DNA from: Gracilaria gracilis
Taxonomy: Eukaryota > Rhodophyta > Florideophyceae > Gracilariales > Gracilariaceae
Direction of reading: 5' to 3'
Assembly: GCA_030374805.1 (NCBI GenBank)
Contig: JARGSG010000017.1
Span: 434,001-498,000, forward strand
DNA: 64,000 bases
In this document: positions 9,580 through 22,122 of the stretch, piece after piece
Position numbering within the stretch: position 1 is the first letter of the stretch
Layout: the number at the start of each line of letters is the position of its first letter
Translations under genes and position numbers: made by a program
Notes under the pieces: model-generated
What the model was told of the DNA's origin: nothing
The model's database searches: none
The model's input: the letters and a program-made list of their open reading frames with translations, nothing else

Positions 9580-12572
9580 TCAACTCGTCCATTGTTTTGG
9601 CAGGTGGGGCTGCGCACTTTCGAGTTCTTGAAGTCTGTTTAGCCTTCTTAGCCTTCTTTGGTTGTTGCGCTGCAACTTCATTGTCATCAATGACGATAAC
9701 TTCCGTAGCATTTCTCTTACGCGCCTTGGATTATGTACGTCTCCACTCAGGTCGTGACGTTTTTTGGTAACCATCTCAAGGCGTTGGTTTTGCATAGATT
9801 TGATGCATCTCGCTGGTCGAGTTCCCTCAACAACTGCATTGCGTCCAGAAACTCCAGTCCTCGGGCACGTTTCATTGCGTAATGTGGCAATGACTTCACT
9901 CCGTTGTGGTAAGATTCGTTTGCATTCGTATCAAAGAGAAGTGCAAGATGTCTTTCTCCGACAGGAATGAAGCAGTTCAGCTTCGGAAACCGTAGTATGA
10001 AATCACACTGGTTGCTTCTCAACGAGTTTGAGAAGCACTCCCACTTCCCACCCATGCATCTCATATAATCTAGCGCTGTATTGCATTCTTCACAAGATTT
10101 CAGGTCTCGTGTTCCTATTGCCCATTGAAAGAGAGCTCGCTCGTTCTCCAAGTTACACTTTTCCATGATGCACCGCTTTGCCCCAGTGAGACAAAATGAT
10201 GTTCCTTGGATGTCCATTGGAGGTTCGATATTGGACACCTAAAGTGCATCTTATGCATATCCGACGGACATCCTGGATGTCCTTCAGATGTCCACAAGAT
10301 GTCTATAAGATGTCCTAGAGATGAGCGTAAAAGATATGCATTGGATGTCCTAGTTACGTCCACCAGATGAACGTCGGATGTGCAATAATATGTCCGTTGG
10401 ATGTTCCGATTTTCTGGTAGATCCAACGGGTATCTTTTAGATATTCGATGAGCATCTCATGTACATCTTATTGCACATCTGTGGGACATCCAAAGAGCAT
10501 CTTTTACGGACACCCATAGAACATCTTTGGTGTGTCCGATGTACATCCATAAAGTCCAGTCCGCATCCAAGGTACATCACCGTGGTTTACTGGGTGCGTG
10601 AATGTCACATCTCACTGCAATTGCCTTCAAATATTCAATAACAGTCCCTGACCTAAATTCCGCGCTCAGAGTCCGGGCTAAGCTAAATGCATATGTTGTT
10701 TCAAAGTCTGTAGCCATCGTAAGACGTTCTTTGCCCGATGTACAGAGTGGATTACAAAGGCCGCGATACCTTAACTGCTTAACGAATTCATGGAGACGCA
10801 ATGAGCGTGAATTTGTCGTCCTTCTCGTGCGAAGCTGATACATTACAGAGTTAAGGCATCCAGTGTCTTCATCTTTAGCAACAATTGAAACCAATTCAAA
10901 TACCAATAGTTCACCGTTCTCATCATACGCGTTCACAATTCCAAATGTTCTATCGCAACCAAATCTAGGACTTCTGGCAGTCTTATCTAACAGCCTTGGC
11001 TCACCAAATATAACGGATATACCTTTCTGCTCTCGGGTCTGTTTGAAGTCATCACTATTCCTGTGGTCTTCAATTGAAAGCACGTAACAATGTCCACTTC
11101 CAACAATCTGCTTTTGAGAATGAAAGGCCTCGAGAAAGGCTGCAAATGACTTTGGCAGCGGGATGTCGCTCTTTCCGAATAATTCTGCGGATACTCTTCA
11201 CGGTTGCAGGGGATGGTGCACAGCCAAACTTTTTCTCAAGCTTTTGAAGAATCATAGGACCGAAGAGAATCTTAGATTCCTCACAAAGATTTGATATAAA
11301 TTTGTGAACCAACTTTGGAGATGGCTTCATTATGGGCCCAGTGTGTTTATGCGTTCCAGTAAAAACCACAACCGCCCATGACAAATATCCTTCCGACCCA
11401 TTGTTCTTCATAAGAAAGTAATGATATTCGACATCACATTTGAGATGCACTAATGTTGGGGACTCTTGGAGATGTACTGGTCGTGTGAAGAACTTCCCGC
11501 GGTTGCTTATTGAATATGGTGGGCAATTTGCACTTGCAGGGGAGCTTTCGGGGAAGATACCATGTTGTGCCATTGCAACCAAACGACATACAAGCTGGGG
11601 GTTTGCTCCTTGTAAGTGGGGCGGTAACTTTACCAGGGAGCATTTTTTGGGATCCCCGATTCCTTGTCCACCAAAATGTGAGCAACGAATAAAGTCTGGT
11701 AGCTTTGAACCAGCAAGCCTTCCACTTGCGTCCTTGATATACTTCATTTTCCTCACCTTGAAAACCCAGTTCGGAGATCTCTTTTGCGGATTCTCGGCAT
11801 GTTGTAATGATTCGAGCTGATCCAAGTTCGAAACAAAGTCAACGTGTTTGCACAGAAGAGGGGAAGCGTTCTGTGCAAAGAAAAAGACCTGTTTGGCCAG
11901 GCTTCTGTCATACTCCGATATATCATTTCCATCAATGCCATAATTTTCTCGTTGAGACACACTACATGGATAGATGCTTGGCTCGAGCGGATGATTTGAA
12001 TAATTTTTTCGATAAGAAAAGCAACTAGCATCTTTGTGTACATAACATATCTCCTGAACATAATTCCCCTCACTTTCATTTGGAGGATATTGGGAACTTG
12101 TTGAACGATTATCACTTATCTTCGTCTCCGCCACACTTTCTTCGTTCGTCATAGTTTTCTCCGGAGCGGATTTCCACAGACCGGCGTGAGGCTGCTTGCA
12201 TCGGGCGACGCTGGTTGAGCAGCATTTGATGCCAGAACACAGAAAAGTTTTCCTCGTTACTTGCAATCGATTCCCAAGTAAATAAACTGAGGATTTTTTC
12301 TTAGTCTTTGACCTCATTGAGTAGGGCGAAGTCCCACAGAAGGTTTCTTCTGTTAAACCATAACCTTCCAAGTTAATAAACGAAGCATATCCATTTTCAT
12401 GAGTGGGTATGTACGACGGAGGGACGGTAAATAATTTGCAATTTCCGACAAAGATGTTCCGAGATATCTTGTACTTTCCATTGTGCTTCTCAAACAACAT
12501 TCCCAGTTTTCCTTCTTCGCCCACATGATGATCGGCGGAGTAGGGCGATACAAGCAGATCAGATACGTTCAT
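9580..12572 (-). pseudogene. MULE-type DDE transposase, copy A, split by a TIR element
   Basis: The ATG is at 12572. The first 480 codons read cleanly and match copy B: N-terminal Cys-rich segment (FLCSGIKCC ... RCKQPHAG), middle region SLAKQVFFFAQN, then HPAAK. A frameshift near 11.13 kb moves the continuation into the frame seen at 11083-10577. The MULE catalytic blocks follow: first Asp in FGCDRTF (copy B has CDGTF, so the usual Gly is Arg), second Asp in MATDFE, and Glu in TNANESYHN near 9.9 kb. Between the second and third blocks a 413-bp repeat element (10182-10594) is inserted. A further frameshift near 9.76 kb affects the basic C-terminal tail. Non-functional as it stands. Confidence 0.75.
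10182..10594. mobile_element. 413-bp TIR element (MITE-like) built of degenerate GATGTCC repeats
   Basis: Ends begin CCCAGT on both strands; the two 31-nt terminal inverted repeats match at 24 positions. The insertion is flanked by TGC at 10179-10181 and 10595-10597, a 3-bp target duplication. Copy B of the host transposase is uninterrupted at this place, which gives the empty-site sequence. The interior is almost entirely degenerate copies of a 9-12 nt unit around GGATGTCC/AGATGTCC on one half and its complement (GGACATCC) on the other, so the element as a whole is a long, loose foldback. It has no coding capacity. The superfamily is uncertain; a 3-bp duplication fits CACTA or Harbinger-like donors. 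Confidence 0.8.
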
Positions 12573-14461
12573 ACCAAATTGTTACAGGAGAATAATTAGG
12601 GATCGAAGGCGTACCTGAAATGAAAGTAAGGGTCTAAGTCTTATACAGAGCAGTAAGCAAGAAAAAGACTCGTTTGCTTCTACTAGGAGCCGTAGTTTCA
12701 GAGAAAATATCGCAGTGGTGCTATGTACGTTTTGACCGGGAACGTCAACGCTAATGAGTCTAACCGAATCAGTGTTGGAATACCGTGAATCGAATCGGTA
12801 TCGAATGCAGTACAATTGCGTCGACAGCAACGGATATTATTTATAAAACTACTGTTCGTAACGACTTGGTTTGAATGGTTTTTGATTGATATATCCGTTC
12901 GTTAGCGTATTCCGCTTTCTGATTGATATAGTGATACCGACGTACTTTTTTATATTATTGTAGAGAACAAATAGTGTGATGCTATGTATATTTTTTTACA
13001 TGTTTGTATATGGTTTGTTCGAAATAGAAAATTAATTGTATGGCTTTTATGAGATATGGAAAAAAATATATTTCGACTGGTGTACAAGAGTTATGTATTT
13101 CAGAGCTGTTCATAAACTAAAATGTTATATCAGATAAACATGGGTTATAAAATATTGTCTGAGCCAAATATCTTTAATAAAACGCTATGTTTGGGCTAAG
13201 ACATTTCTAAGGAAAACGGAAATTGTACGAAACGACATATTGAAGTCTTCATGATAGAAGATTCAAGTAGATATGTTTTGAGGAAGCTTTTAAAGTGCGT
13301 CTGGGAGGAAATGTTCATTATTCGTACTTGAAGAACGGCCGAGATGCTTCTGAGATACAGAAGACCAGTTGAACTGCATTGACATGGCGGAGCCTCCGGC
13401 TCCGCCTTCGCCGATATAGGATGTCAAGTATACCCTATGCCGAAACTCAGCAGTACCCAAAAAGCTAAGCTAAAAAGTCATCAAGACTCAAAAACTGTAA
13501 ATAGTTTTCAAATTTACAGCAAGTTTAAGATATTTTTATATTATCAATTCAACTACGTTCCATGCACATTATATCAACAGCACCATACACTTTCGCACAT
13601 GACGAGATATAGCCCGTACGGTTGCACGAAACAACACTTGTAGTGAGCAGAAACAAGTCCCCTTGACATACGTATGTGCGTCTTTAAGGCAAATTATGTC
13701 AGGAACATGGCACATATAAATGCATAAGTCCATTCGATTTATGACCAAAAATAATAGACCATGACTCTCTACGTTCTGACTAAATAGATTTACCATTCCT
13801 CAGCGATACAAACGTGCAAAGTAATCTGCTCAAAACAAAAATATTAGATAAAGAACACTTTAAACATAAAACCGTCTCCTTCCGAACACTGTGATATAAT
13901 AAATTATTTCAATTCTGCCTTGGATATAAATTCTTTCGTCAACACAAATATAGTCCTCAAAAAAATTGGTTTTGCGCTTTTATTAAATAATTGGATACAC
14001 TTTTTGTTTCGAAAGTTGTTCACCTTACGTTAAGATCAATGAAAACTAATCAAAATAATATAGCACTTTCGAGAACATAGTTCAAACGTTTCTTCTGCTT
14101 CCAACACGGCGCTTGAGCATTCAACGCATATCAACGGAATTATCAATCAAAAGCGACTATAACGAACAGAAGCAATTGCAATTATCGATAGAAAGGGCCC
14201 GGTAGCTTTCTTGTATATGAAGATTAGGAGCCTGTGTCCTACACTACGAGGTTTGCGTTCCCTTCGCGTAAAACGTTTTCATTCATTTACGTTTCACAAG
14301 CTCTAACTAAGTAATTTATGCACGACGATACGGTGGTCAACTACAACTATTCTACTGTGAAACTACACGGCCTGCTGCTCTCTTATTGCGAATTACTTTG
14401 TTCGTGCTTAAATTATTGCCTATCCGAGCATCTTTTTACATACTCTGCCACGTTGTGTAAC
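12573..14461. other. AT-rich junction between the two inverted MULE copies
   Basis: No gene seen. It contains the upstream regions of both transposase copies, which fire outward from each other. 13,385-13,410 is a short GC-rich palindrome (GGCGGAGCC/GGCTCCGCC). About 13,430-13,500 resembles, in inverted orientation, 20,605-20,700 (shared words TTTTTGGGTAC and CTGAGTTT), pointing to a dispersed repeat end. Confidence 0.45.
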
Positions 14462-17151
14462 ATGAATGTCGAGAAATTGGTTTCCCCGACGCAAACAGAT
14501 TCTTCTGTCAATGAAGAACGAGGAGAATGTGACATACTTTTCGGAAGAATCAATGGAAAGTATAAGATATCCCGTAACATCTCTGCAAGGATATGCACAA
14601 TATTTCGTAAACCACCGGCATACATTGCAACGCATGAGAATGGTTTCGCCTCCTTCATAAATTTGGAAGGGTAGGAATTGACTGAAGAAGAATTTTGCGA
14701 GATTTCGCCGTATTTGCTCCGTTTGAAGGCTTCAAGAATGTCTTCTGTGTATCTTCTCGGCAACAGAATGCCAGTCATGAGGAAATCCTATTTCTGCTCG
14801 GGTATTAAGTGTTGCGCAACAAGTACTTCAAGTTGTAAAGTGGCTCATGAGGGACTCTGGAGGTCTCCGGAAAGTAATTGTACGGAAGTCGGCGATAGCC
14901 GTACGCAGACCCAAAAGAGTGATAACAATGCTTCGAATTCGGCGTACTTAAACAAGCAAATTTACGCATCGGAAGGAACTGATATAATGCCAAATTTCAG
15001 TTGTAATGATGATATAAGCCGTTATATTTCTGAGTCATCGGAGCTAAAGAAATATTCTCTCCGTCAGTGTGAGCATAACAATTACACAATCGCTATATAT
15101 GAGCCACATATTCATATGAGTCCTAACACTGACCCAAATATCTATGTTAGAGAAGGAAATGAAGTATCTGAGTACGATATAAGTCTGGCAAAACAGGTGT
15201 TCTTTTTTGCACAAAACTCATTCCCATTGCTCTGCAAACATGTTGATTTCGTTTCCAGTTTGGACCGGCTTGAATCACTACAGAATGCTGAGAATCCTCA
15301 GCGAAGGAAGCCAAATTGGGTTTTCAAAGTGGGGAAAATGAAGTACAACACGGATTTATGTGGGCGAATTGCAGGCTCGAAGCTCCCGGACTTTATTGGA
15401 TGCTGCCGTTTTGGGGATGCTGGGATGAGAGACCCAAGGAAATGCTCTCTAGTGAAACTGCTCCCTCACTTACAGGGAGCAAACCCCCACATTGTTGGAC
15501 GTATCGTGGCGTTGGCACAATAAGGGGTGTTTCCTGAGAGCGCTCCAAGAAGGGGAAATTGTTCGCTATATCTATTGAGCTCTAGGGGAATGTTTTGCAC
15601 ACGCCCTGTGCATCTACAAGAATCTCCAACCCTCGTTCATCTTAAATGTTACGTCGAGTACCATTACACCCTGATGAAAAATGGTAGACAGGAGGAACAT
15701 TTGTCATGGGCAGTTGTTGTTGGAATCGGAAAGCACAAGCACACCTGGCCAATAATGAAGCCACCCGCGAGGCTCGATAAGAGATTTCTGTCAAATCTTT
15801 GCCAGGAGTCCAAGATACTTACTGGTCCAATGATTCTTCAAAAGGTTGAAGAGAAGTTTGGCTGTGCACCCTCGCCTGCGACGATGAAGACTATACGCAG
15901 AAATATTCGCAAAGAGCTCCATCCTGCTGGAAAGTCCTTGGCAGCATTTCTCGAAGCCTTTCGTGCTCAAAAGCAGATCAGTGGAAGTGAACACTCCTAT
16001 GTACTTGCGATCGAGGACCACAGAAAGAGCGATGAATTCAAACTGATACGAGACCAAAAAGGTTTATCGGTGATATTTGGGGAGCCTAGATTGCTTCAAA
16101 AAGCTGCCGCGAGTCCTAGGTTTGGTTGTGATGGGACTTTTCACATCGTGAATGCGTACGACGAGAACGGAGACGCTCTGGCATTCGAATTGGTATCCAT
16201 AGTCGCCGAGGATGAAGACACAGGGTGTATTTATTCGGTTATGCATCAGCTTTGTACGAGAAAGACTACCAGTTCCCGTTCGTTGCTCTTTCTGGAGTTT
16301 GTTAAGCAGATGCGCTTTCGTGGCTTACAAGACCCGCTTCGAGCTAGAGAAAAACATCTTCTAACCATGGCTACAGACTTTGAAGCAACATACGCATTTA
16401 GCTTAGCCACCATCCTGAGAGAAGAATTATGTCAGGATCTGTTATTGAATATCTGAAAGCAATTGCTTTGGGATGTGACGTTCACGCAAAGAGGTGCATC
16501 TTGGAGAAGTGCAGTATTGGAAACGAACGTCCCCTTTTTCAGTGGGCACTAGGAACCCGAAATCTTTCCTCTCGTGAAGAATGTGAGCAAGCTCTAAACT
16601 ACATGAAAGGTATGGGTAGAAAACGGGAATCATTTGCAACATGGCTAAATCAGAACCAGTGTGCCTTCATATTGTGGTTCCAGAAATATAATTGCTCCAT
16701 CCCTGTTGCGGAAAGAAATCCTGCGCTTTTCTTCGACACAAACGCCAACGAATCTTACCACAATAGGGTTAAGTCACTGCCAAATTTTGCAATGAAACGA
16801 CGTCATGACTTAGAATTTATGGACGCATTGCAGTTGTTGCGGGAATTGGATCAGCAAGATGCAGCAAATCTATGCAAGGACACTCCTCTTGACGGATATA
16901 AAAAGACTTCAAGACCAAAGTGGAGACGCACACAGACAAAAGCGAGGAAGAGTAATGCGGCAGAGGTTACCGTCATAGATGACCACGAGGTTCCGGCAAA
17001 AGAACCTAAGAAGGCACGAAAGTTTCCACAAGCTCCAAAAACCCGCAAAAGCAAAGGGAAAGAGACAAAAACGATCGAAGAGCAGAACTCGAAGAGAGAA
17101 AGACAGGAAACAATGCTTGTCAAGGTACTGGAACAAAGCCAGAAGATATAA
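14462..17151 (+). pseudogene. MULE-type DDE transposase, copy B
   Basis: Homologue of copy A along its whole length. The ATG is at 14462. In-frame stops occur at 14672 (TAG, where copy A has Tyr) and 15521 (TAA); a one-base shift lies near 16,430-16,440; the frame then stays open to 17151. The DDE set is intact here: CDGTFHIVNAY (near 16,127), MATDFEATYAF (near 16,369) and DTNANESYHNRV (near 16,735). The spacing and wording of these blocks are those of the MULE transposase domain. A Lys/Arg-rich tail of about 80 residues follows, with FPQAPKTRKSK and a predicted helix at the end. With only three lesions this is the better copy for reconstructing the family consensus by alignment. The accessory gene follows 1.2 kb downstream. 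Confidence 0.75.
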
Positions 17152-18313
17152 GTCGTACTAATGCTGTTAATGTGATGATAGGCTTATGTATTAAAAAATA
17201 ATTTATATCTGAATATTTCATATAACGAATATAGCTAAGTAGCGAGCTCAAGTCAGTATTTTGTATAGAAAAATATATTATCTCAGGGTATGAAATTAAC
17301 TAGTATAAAACTGCGCCACATAATATAAACCTCTAGATCATAATAGACAAACTCATTGCTAGTTTACAATTCTTATACATCACCTTGTGTCAGAGCTATG
17401 AACGGTACATGTTTTCCTGCGAGATAACCCAACGTCATATCAGGAACGAGCTTAGAGTCATCAAGTGAGACACATAACACTTGGGAAATTAGTTTCAGGA
17501 AGTTTTTCTACTTCCTGTACTTATCATTATCTTATCTCTCAATGTCTTTCGGAGAATAAGAATTTTCGCTAACATGTTCTGACAGTTTCGTTCAGAGAGT
17601 TAATGCGAACCATCGACTTCCCCTTTTCTAACTGCCTTTTCCTTCCCACAACTTTGTTCACTTGTTCACGTAGTTTTGAACTTAAAATATAGAGAAGCTG
17701 GAGCACATTCAAAGCATTAGAACAAGGTAAAAAAATGATTGAGCCATAATCGTGTGATACTATGAGGAACGCTGGAACACAATAATATGTGAGTTCTTAA
17801 AACTTCCTAACAGTTCTGGGGATTATAGAGTCTAACAGAAAATCTGAGATATTGTTTTCGTCTAATATAAAGGTTTATGTTATATGTTGAAATAATCTAA
17901 TTTTTTACGGCGAAAGACATTGGTTCATAACCTGTTTGAATTTTGTCTAATACAATATAGGTATATACATGTATTTCCAGTATGGTATATTTTGTTCAAT
18001 ATAATGGCCGTAATTCGGTCAATCTTTCAGAGCTGGATTTGCGAAGTTTATTAGGTCTTATAGGTTTGGTTATCACACAAATGTATTTGTACTACAGCAA
18101 ATGAGATACGTTTCTTTTTCTGAATTATTTTATCATGAATTGACATTTTGGTGGGTTTGTAGTGACCGTTTCGCTGAGAATGGAAGTTCGTTTACAAATA
18201 CACAATATCTTAGCTCTGAACTACTTTGCCAATCGATGCACTCCACCAGCTCCGTTTACTGTCTCACCCATTTCTCACCGTCAACCTGTTCTTCGCTTCG
18301 TTGTTGCAGCACA
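17152..18313. other. AT-rich spacer within MULE copy B
   Basis: No reading frame of note. It lies between the transposase stop and the degenerate accessory start and presumably holds the transposase 3' end and the accessory promoter. Confidence 0.4.
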
Positions 18314-19467
18314 TATTGCAGCATAGTGCAAAGGCAGCGCCGTGCTCCAGCGCGCCAAGTCGACAACGTGGAGTCAACCCCCTTCCCCCCCCGCTGGCGC
18401 CTCACGTCGATGTTCGCGCGTTGCACGGATGTTGGTACCCGTCAAGCCGAGGAAAACAATAGGTAAGAAAGCACCGAGGAGAAAGAACCCTTCGAAATAT
18501 AGTCAGGCAAACTCTCCCTCTCGTGCTGAAATCAGTCTCCCCGAACCCAGACGAGTCCAAGCTTCATCTTCTGCTACGAGCCCGTCTGCTGGTCAGTCCC
18601 GCGCTTCCAACGAAACGCGAAGTGCAGCAGCTTCCGCTGCCAACGAAATCGTCCGTTCCTCCCCCCCGTCAAGAAGCAGGCTCTAATGCTGCGTCCCGTC
18701 AAGCTGACAGCGCCGCACATTCCTCCCCTGGAAATCCCTCTGATGAAGTCCATGCTGCACATGCGTCGTCGGCAGGACATTACACTGGTGAGGGTGATGG
18801 TGAGGATGGAACTTCTACTCGTGTGGTCGCTGTTTTCGCTGTCGTGACACGCAGTCAGCCAGACGATACTCCTGCGAACAATGAAAACCCGAAAAACGTG
18901 AAGGCTACTTACGTGGGTTCCAGCGAGTCTGTGACTCACTGGGTTCGGGTAGTGACCTCGAAGCTTTTCCCAGTTGCCATTCGTTGTTTTTGTGGGTGCA
19001 ATAAGTTGGTAAAAGTTGGAAAGTATAAGGATTTAAGCCCTGGAGGGAGCACGCGATGCGTGCATTGTACGGGCGAGGGTGATAGTGGCTTCAGCAGCAA
19101 ACAAGAGTTTATCAACCATATGGGTACAAAGTTATCCAAATTGTCACGTGGCGTCGTTGTTTCCTCAAGCACTCCGAAGGAGAGACTTGGGAAAATCCTT
19201 GTTTGTCGCATAGATGATCGTAAGAACGAGGTTATGGTGGACAAGAAGCTCAAATTTATCTGTTCATACTGTAAGAAAGGCACAAACTGCCATGGAAGAT
19301 TCAACCACTGTGTGAAGTGTTGGCTGGTAAAACATTAAGTAAAGCCTGTTCCGTACGCCGTTTGGAGAATAACCACAGAAGAGCAGGATGGCGGAGCCAC
19401 AACCGAGGAGGAGGAGGTGCTGGAGCAGGGCGACGGTCACGCAGACACCGAAAGCATGTCCTGTTAA
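18314..19467 (+). pseudogene. Cys-rich accessory protein of the two-gene MULE, copy B (decayed)
   Basis: Homologue of the 7887-8945 gene. The region equivalent to its start reads ATAGTG instead of an ATG codon. Frame changes fall at two C-runs (near 18,385 and 18,665). An in-frame TAA at 19336 precedes about 40 more codons that still match copy A and end at TAA 19465-19467 (final residues MSC against VSC). The conserved middle keeps the pattern: CFCGCNK, RCVHC, then ICSYCKK and NHCVKCWLVKH, supporting a shared zinc-binding fold. Shared blocks also include YVGSS, KLFPVAI, VKVGKY, GFSSKQE and PKERLGKIL. That the Cys/His positions survive while the low-complexity head diverges suggests past selection on this domain. 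Confidence 0.7.
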
Positions 19468-19879
19468 GGTTGCACAAAGGTTCGTTAGGGAAGTAAATGT
19501 TAGCAGCTCTGAACAAATCTAGTAAACCTTTCCACCACCATTCCTTGCAGGGAACGAGTGGCTTACCGTCTTCTGTTTCAATTACATATTCTAAGCGGGT
19601 TCGGTCCAAAGCTGCGAATCAACCGATCCATCACACCACGCACAGCCACAAACAGATCATACCAGCTAATCAGCGTCCAGTATGTCTCCGAAGGCCCACT
19701 AAGCTTCTGGTCAGTATGTCTCCAAAGGCCGACCAACCTTCTTGAGTATTGGTGGGTCGCACTCAGTCAGCGGTACAGGGTTAATCAACGCGTGCAACAG
19801 CGACTGGCAACGTAAATAGACTGGATCAAGGCAAACTTTCACCAGTCGTTCTTGTTTCTCTCTATGATCTTGAAGCAGC

Positions 19880-20430
19880 CATTATCGCGCGCCAGCGCAG
19901 CCGCTAACGCCGTTACGCCGCGTGAGAGCCACGGCGTTCAGAAATGTTGCCAAAGTAGCGTCACAGCAGCCGCTATGGTGGCATCGCCGTGAGAACACAG
20001 CTACGGCCGTGTTATTGGCGCGGCGGTGTAGCGGCGTTCTAACGCAGCCGCTGGCGTGGAAATGCGGCCTCAAAGTTACGGCGATGAAGCTTGTTATGCG
20101 GCGAAGCGGTGGAACGTTTTATAAAGCGCGAATGACGGGCACCAGAGTTGTGGCGATCCACGGGGTAGACGAGTAGCAATGCTGAGCCGAAGCAGCGGCG
20201 GGAGCGGCGATCGAGTGAGTTACGGCGCGGCGTTGCCGGGCGCGGCGTTGCCGCGCCATACGAGACACGTCCGTGGCGAGCGGCAACCTCGGGCCGATGC
20301 AGCGGCCGGAGCGGCGATAGAGTGAATTACAGCAAGGCGTTGGAAACAGTGGCCGGAGTGGCGATCGAGTGAAGTACTGCGCGGCGTGAATTTCGGCGCG
20401 GCGTTGCCGCGCCAAACGAGACAAGTGTGC
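19880..20430. repeat. GC-rich low-complexity tract with about three copies of a 60-90 bp unit
   Basis: 19,880-20,130 is saturated with GCGGCG/GCCGTT words. From about 20,190 to 20,430 a degenerate unit recurs three times: AGCGGCGATCGAGTGA, then GCGGCGTTGCCGCGCC, then an ACGAGACA word. The unit contains its own short palindrome (GGCGCGGCGTTGCCGCGCC). Open frames across it are a by-product of base composition. Confidence 0.6.
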
Positions 20431-21060
20431 GGCGTACTGGTTGTGCGGTGGCCGCCCTGTCGTTTTGGGTGGCACTGATGTTGAGTGGAGGGTCCATCTG
20501 AGATCCCCTCCGGCCTACGCCTACCTCTGGTAGACAGAATGTACAAAGTTGAGAAGTGTTGTTGAAATGAGAGGTGAAAAACTAAATTTTGATTTCTACG
20601 TTTAGTTTTCAGTTTTGGGTCCCAATGACTTACAATGATTTTTTGGGTACCACTGAGTTTGGGTATATGGTACATTTTATATCTTATATCAATGGAATGT
20701 CTCGGTGTCTGAAATCCGTGGCGTCAGGAGTTGACGGGATTGAACTGTCAGGGTTAAGAAAATTTTCGTTAAATGACATTCCAAATGACGTTAAATTGTT
20801 TTCAACAAATGCAAAGGACATTGTACCAAATGTAACAGCGACTTTTTGGTGATGATATCGTGTTATCCACGGTATCTTTATTGTGTTGCCACACTAATTT
20901 GGCACCCACACTGAAACGAATTCGTTTACCGCTAGCCGAAAGTTCTTGACCCTCACCGAGACCTATTCAAAGCTCTCGGCAGCCAATTCATAGAAACGAA
21001 TGAGTAGTGAAGAGTAATTAAAGAGAGGGGCACGATGTCGAAGATGGGAGGGTGGGTTGG

Positions 21061-21213
21061 TGAAAAGAGAGAGGCACGAGGGAGCAACATGCGGGAGCCG
21101 TCTCAGCGCCGGCGGCGGCGTTGATACCGCCGTCGTCCAGCACTGACGTCGTACGCGTCGTGAATTACACCTCCAGAGTGCCGCCCTCGCTATCTATCTA
21201 CATTGCGTTTCAT
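21061..21213. repeat. 153-bp direct repeat, left copy
   Basis: Starts TGAAAAGAGAGAGGCACGAG and ends GCGTTTCAT. It matches 25107-25259 with two substitutions and no gap. It contains a GGCGGCGGCG/CCGCCGTCG near-palindrome. After it this copy continues with ATGCGCATAAAGTCC, which the right copy does not. Confidence 0.9.
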
Positions 21214-21320
21214 GCGCATAAAGTCCTCTACACAGCACGAAAACTTCGAAGCCAATTACGTAGTAAAAGTAGTCTAAGGACGTAAAGCGTCCGCGGTGCT
21301 CGCATCGTCGTCAGGAAGCC

Positions 21321-22122
21321 TTAGAGTTGGCGACGATGAGGGTATTGAAACGGAGGGACCGGCAGAGGTACCCCGGAAAACCAGAAGGATGCAGCGGTAG
21401 AAGTAATCGTGCGGTCAAAGTAAAGATTCGCCATTTCCCCGCTAGAAGGACCCCAACCAAATCGAGACAATCGAACGGTCAGGGATATTCCAAGTAATAA
21501 TTGCTCGGTATGAGCACCAATTCGAAGCGAGTGAGATGTATACTTTCCATGCGGTGGGGGACAAATAGAGAGAGTAGAGAAGCAACGGTGCAAAGCGTCT
21601 GTTAATACTGAGCTCCGATTGTCCACAGTCTCACCGGGTAGTCCAAACCAACGTGCGTGCTTTCCCCGAGCTTCCTGCCAGCGGGAAAACAGATCCAACG
21701 GAGAACGAAAGTTGCCCGTTCGAGAGACAAAGCGTACGAGATGTTCCCGGCTCGCTGGTTTGCCCTTAACCACCGAGAGACGGGCCCAAATCCCCTGACC
21801 ACGGATATCGACATTCTTTGTCAGGAGCGAGACCACAGAACTGGCACGCAAGCCATTAACACAATACGCAAAGACCACGAGTGTGCAATCTCGCAATTCG
21901 CGCAAGCTGGAGGTGCCCAGGCCGAGAGCCCAAACTGTTTGCACGTGACTGGCTGGTACTCCGCAACGCACTTCGGCCGCTGGGAACGTAGTTTCTTCCC
22001 AACGTTGCATAGGCTCTCAAAACGTGCGAAACAAAAGGGTAATCCGCTACCGATCGACCAAGGAGTAGGAGCTGCATTTGTCGTACGGCACTGAGATACT
22101 GCGGTAGAGAGTTTGCACTCAC
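21321..22122 (-). pseudogene. Tyrosine recombinase of the DIRS/PAT-like element
   Basis: The catalytic part is open from 22010 to 21321 (about 230 codons). The expected active-site set is visible: Arg in NGLRASSV, the H-x-x-R pair in TSHSLRIGAHT, Trp in FGWG at the second His/Trp position, and the nucleophile Tyr in ANLYFD. The upstream core-binding segment (SLPQYLSAVRQMQLLLLG) is in another frame ending near 21,990, so one frameshift separates the two halves. The enzyme family would integrate a circular DNA intermediate. The catalytic residues are intact; the frame is not. Confidence 0.75.

Larger units (their letters stand above)
7887..12572 (-). mobile_element. Two-gene Mutator-like element, copy A (coding core)
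   Basis: Core of a DNA transposon read right to left: MULE transposase (12572 to about 9580), then the Cys-rich accessory gene (8945-7887). The outer ends and terminal inverted repeats are not resolved; the limits given are those of the genes. The same two genes occur in inverted orientation at 14,462-19,467. Confidence 0.6.
14462..19467 (+). mobile_element. Two-gene Mutator-like element, copy B (coding core)
   Basis: Same order as copy A, on the opposite strand: transposase (14,462-17,151), AT-rich spacer, accessory gene (18,314-19,467). With copy A it forms a large imperfect inverted repeat centred near 13.5 kb. Ends not resolved. Confidence 0.6.

Noticed and set aside
20220..20675. 151-codon minus-strand frame with repeated LVWRGNAAP words
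   Set aside because: The repeat comes from the GC-rich minisatellite; no sign of a gene.
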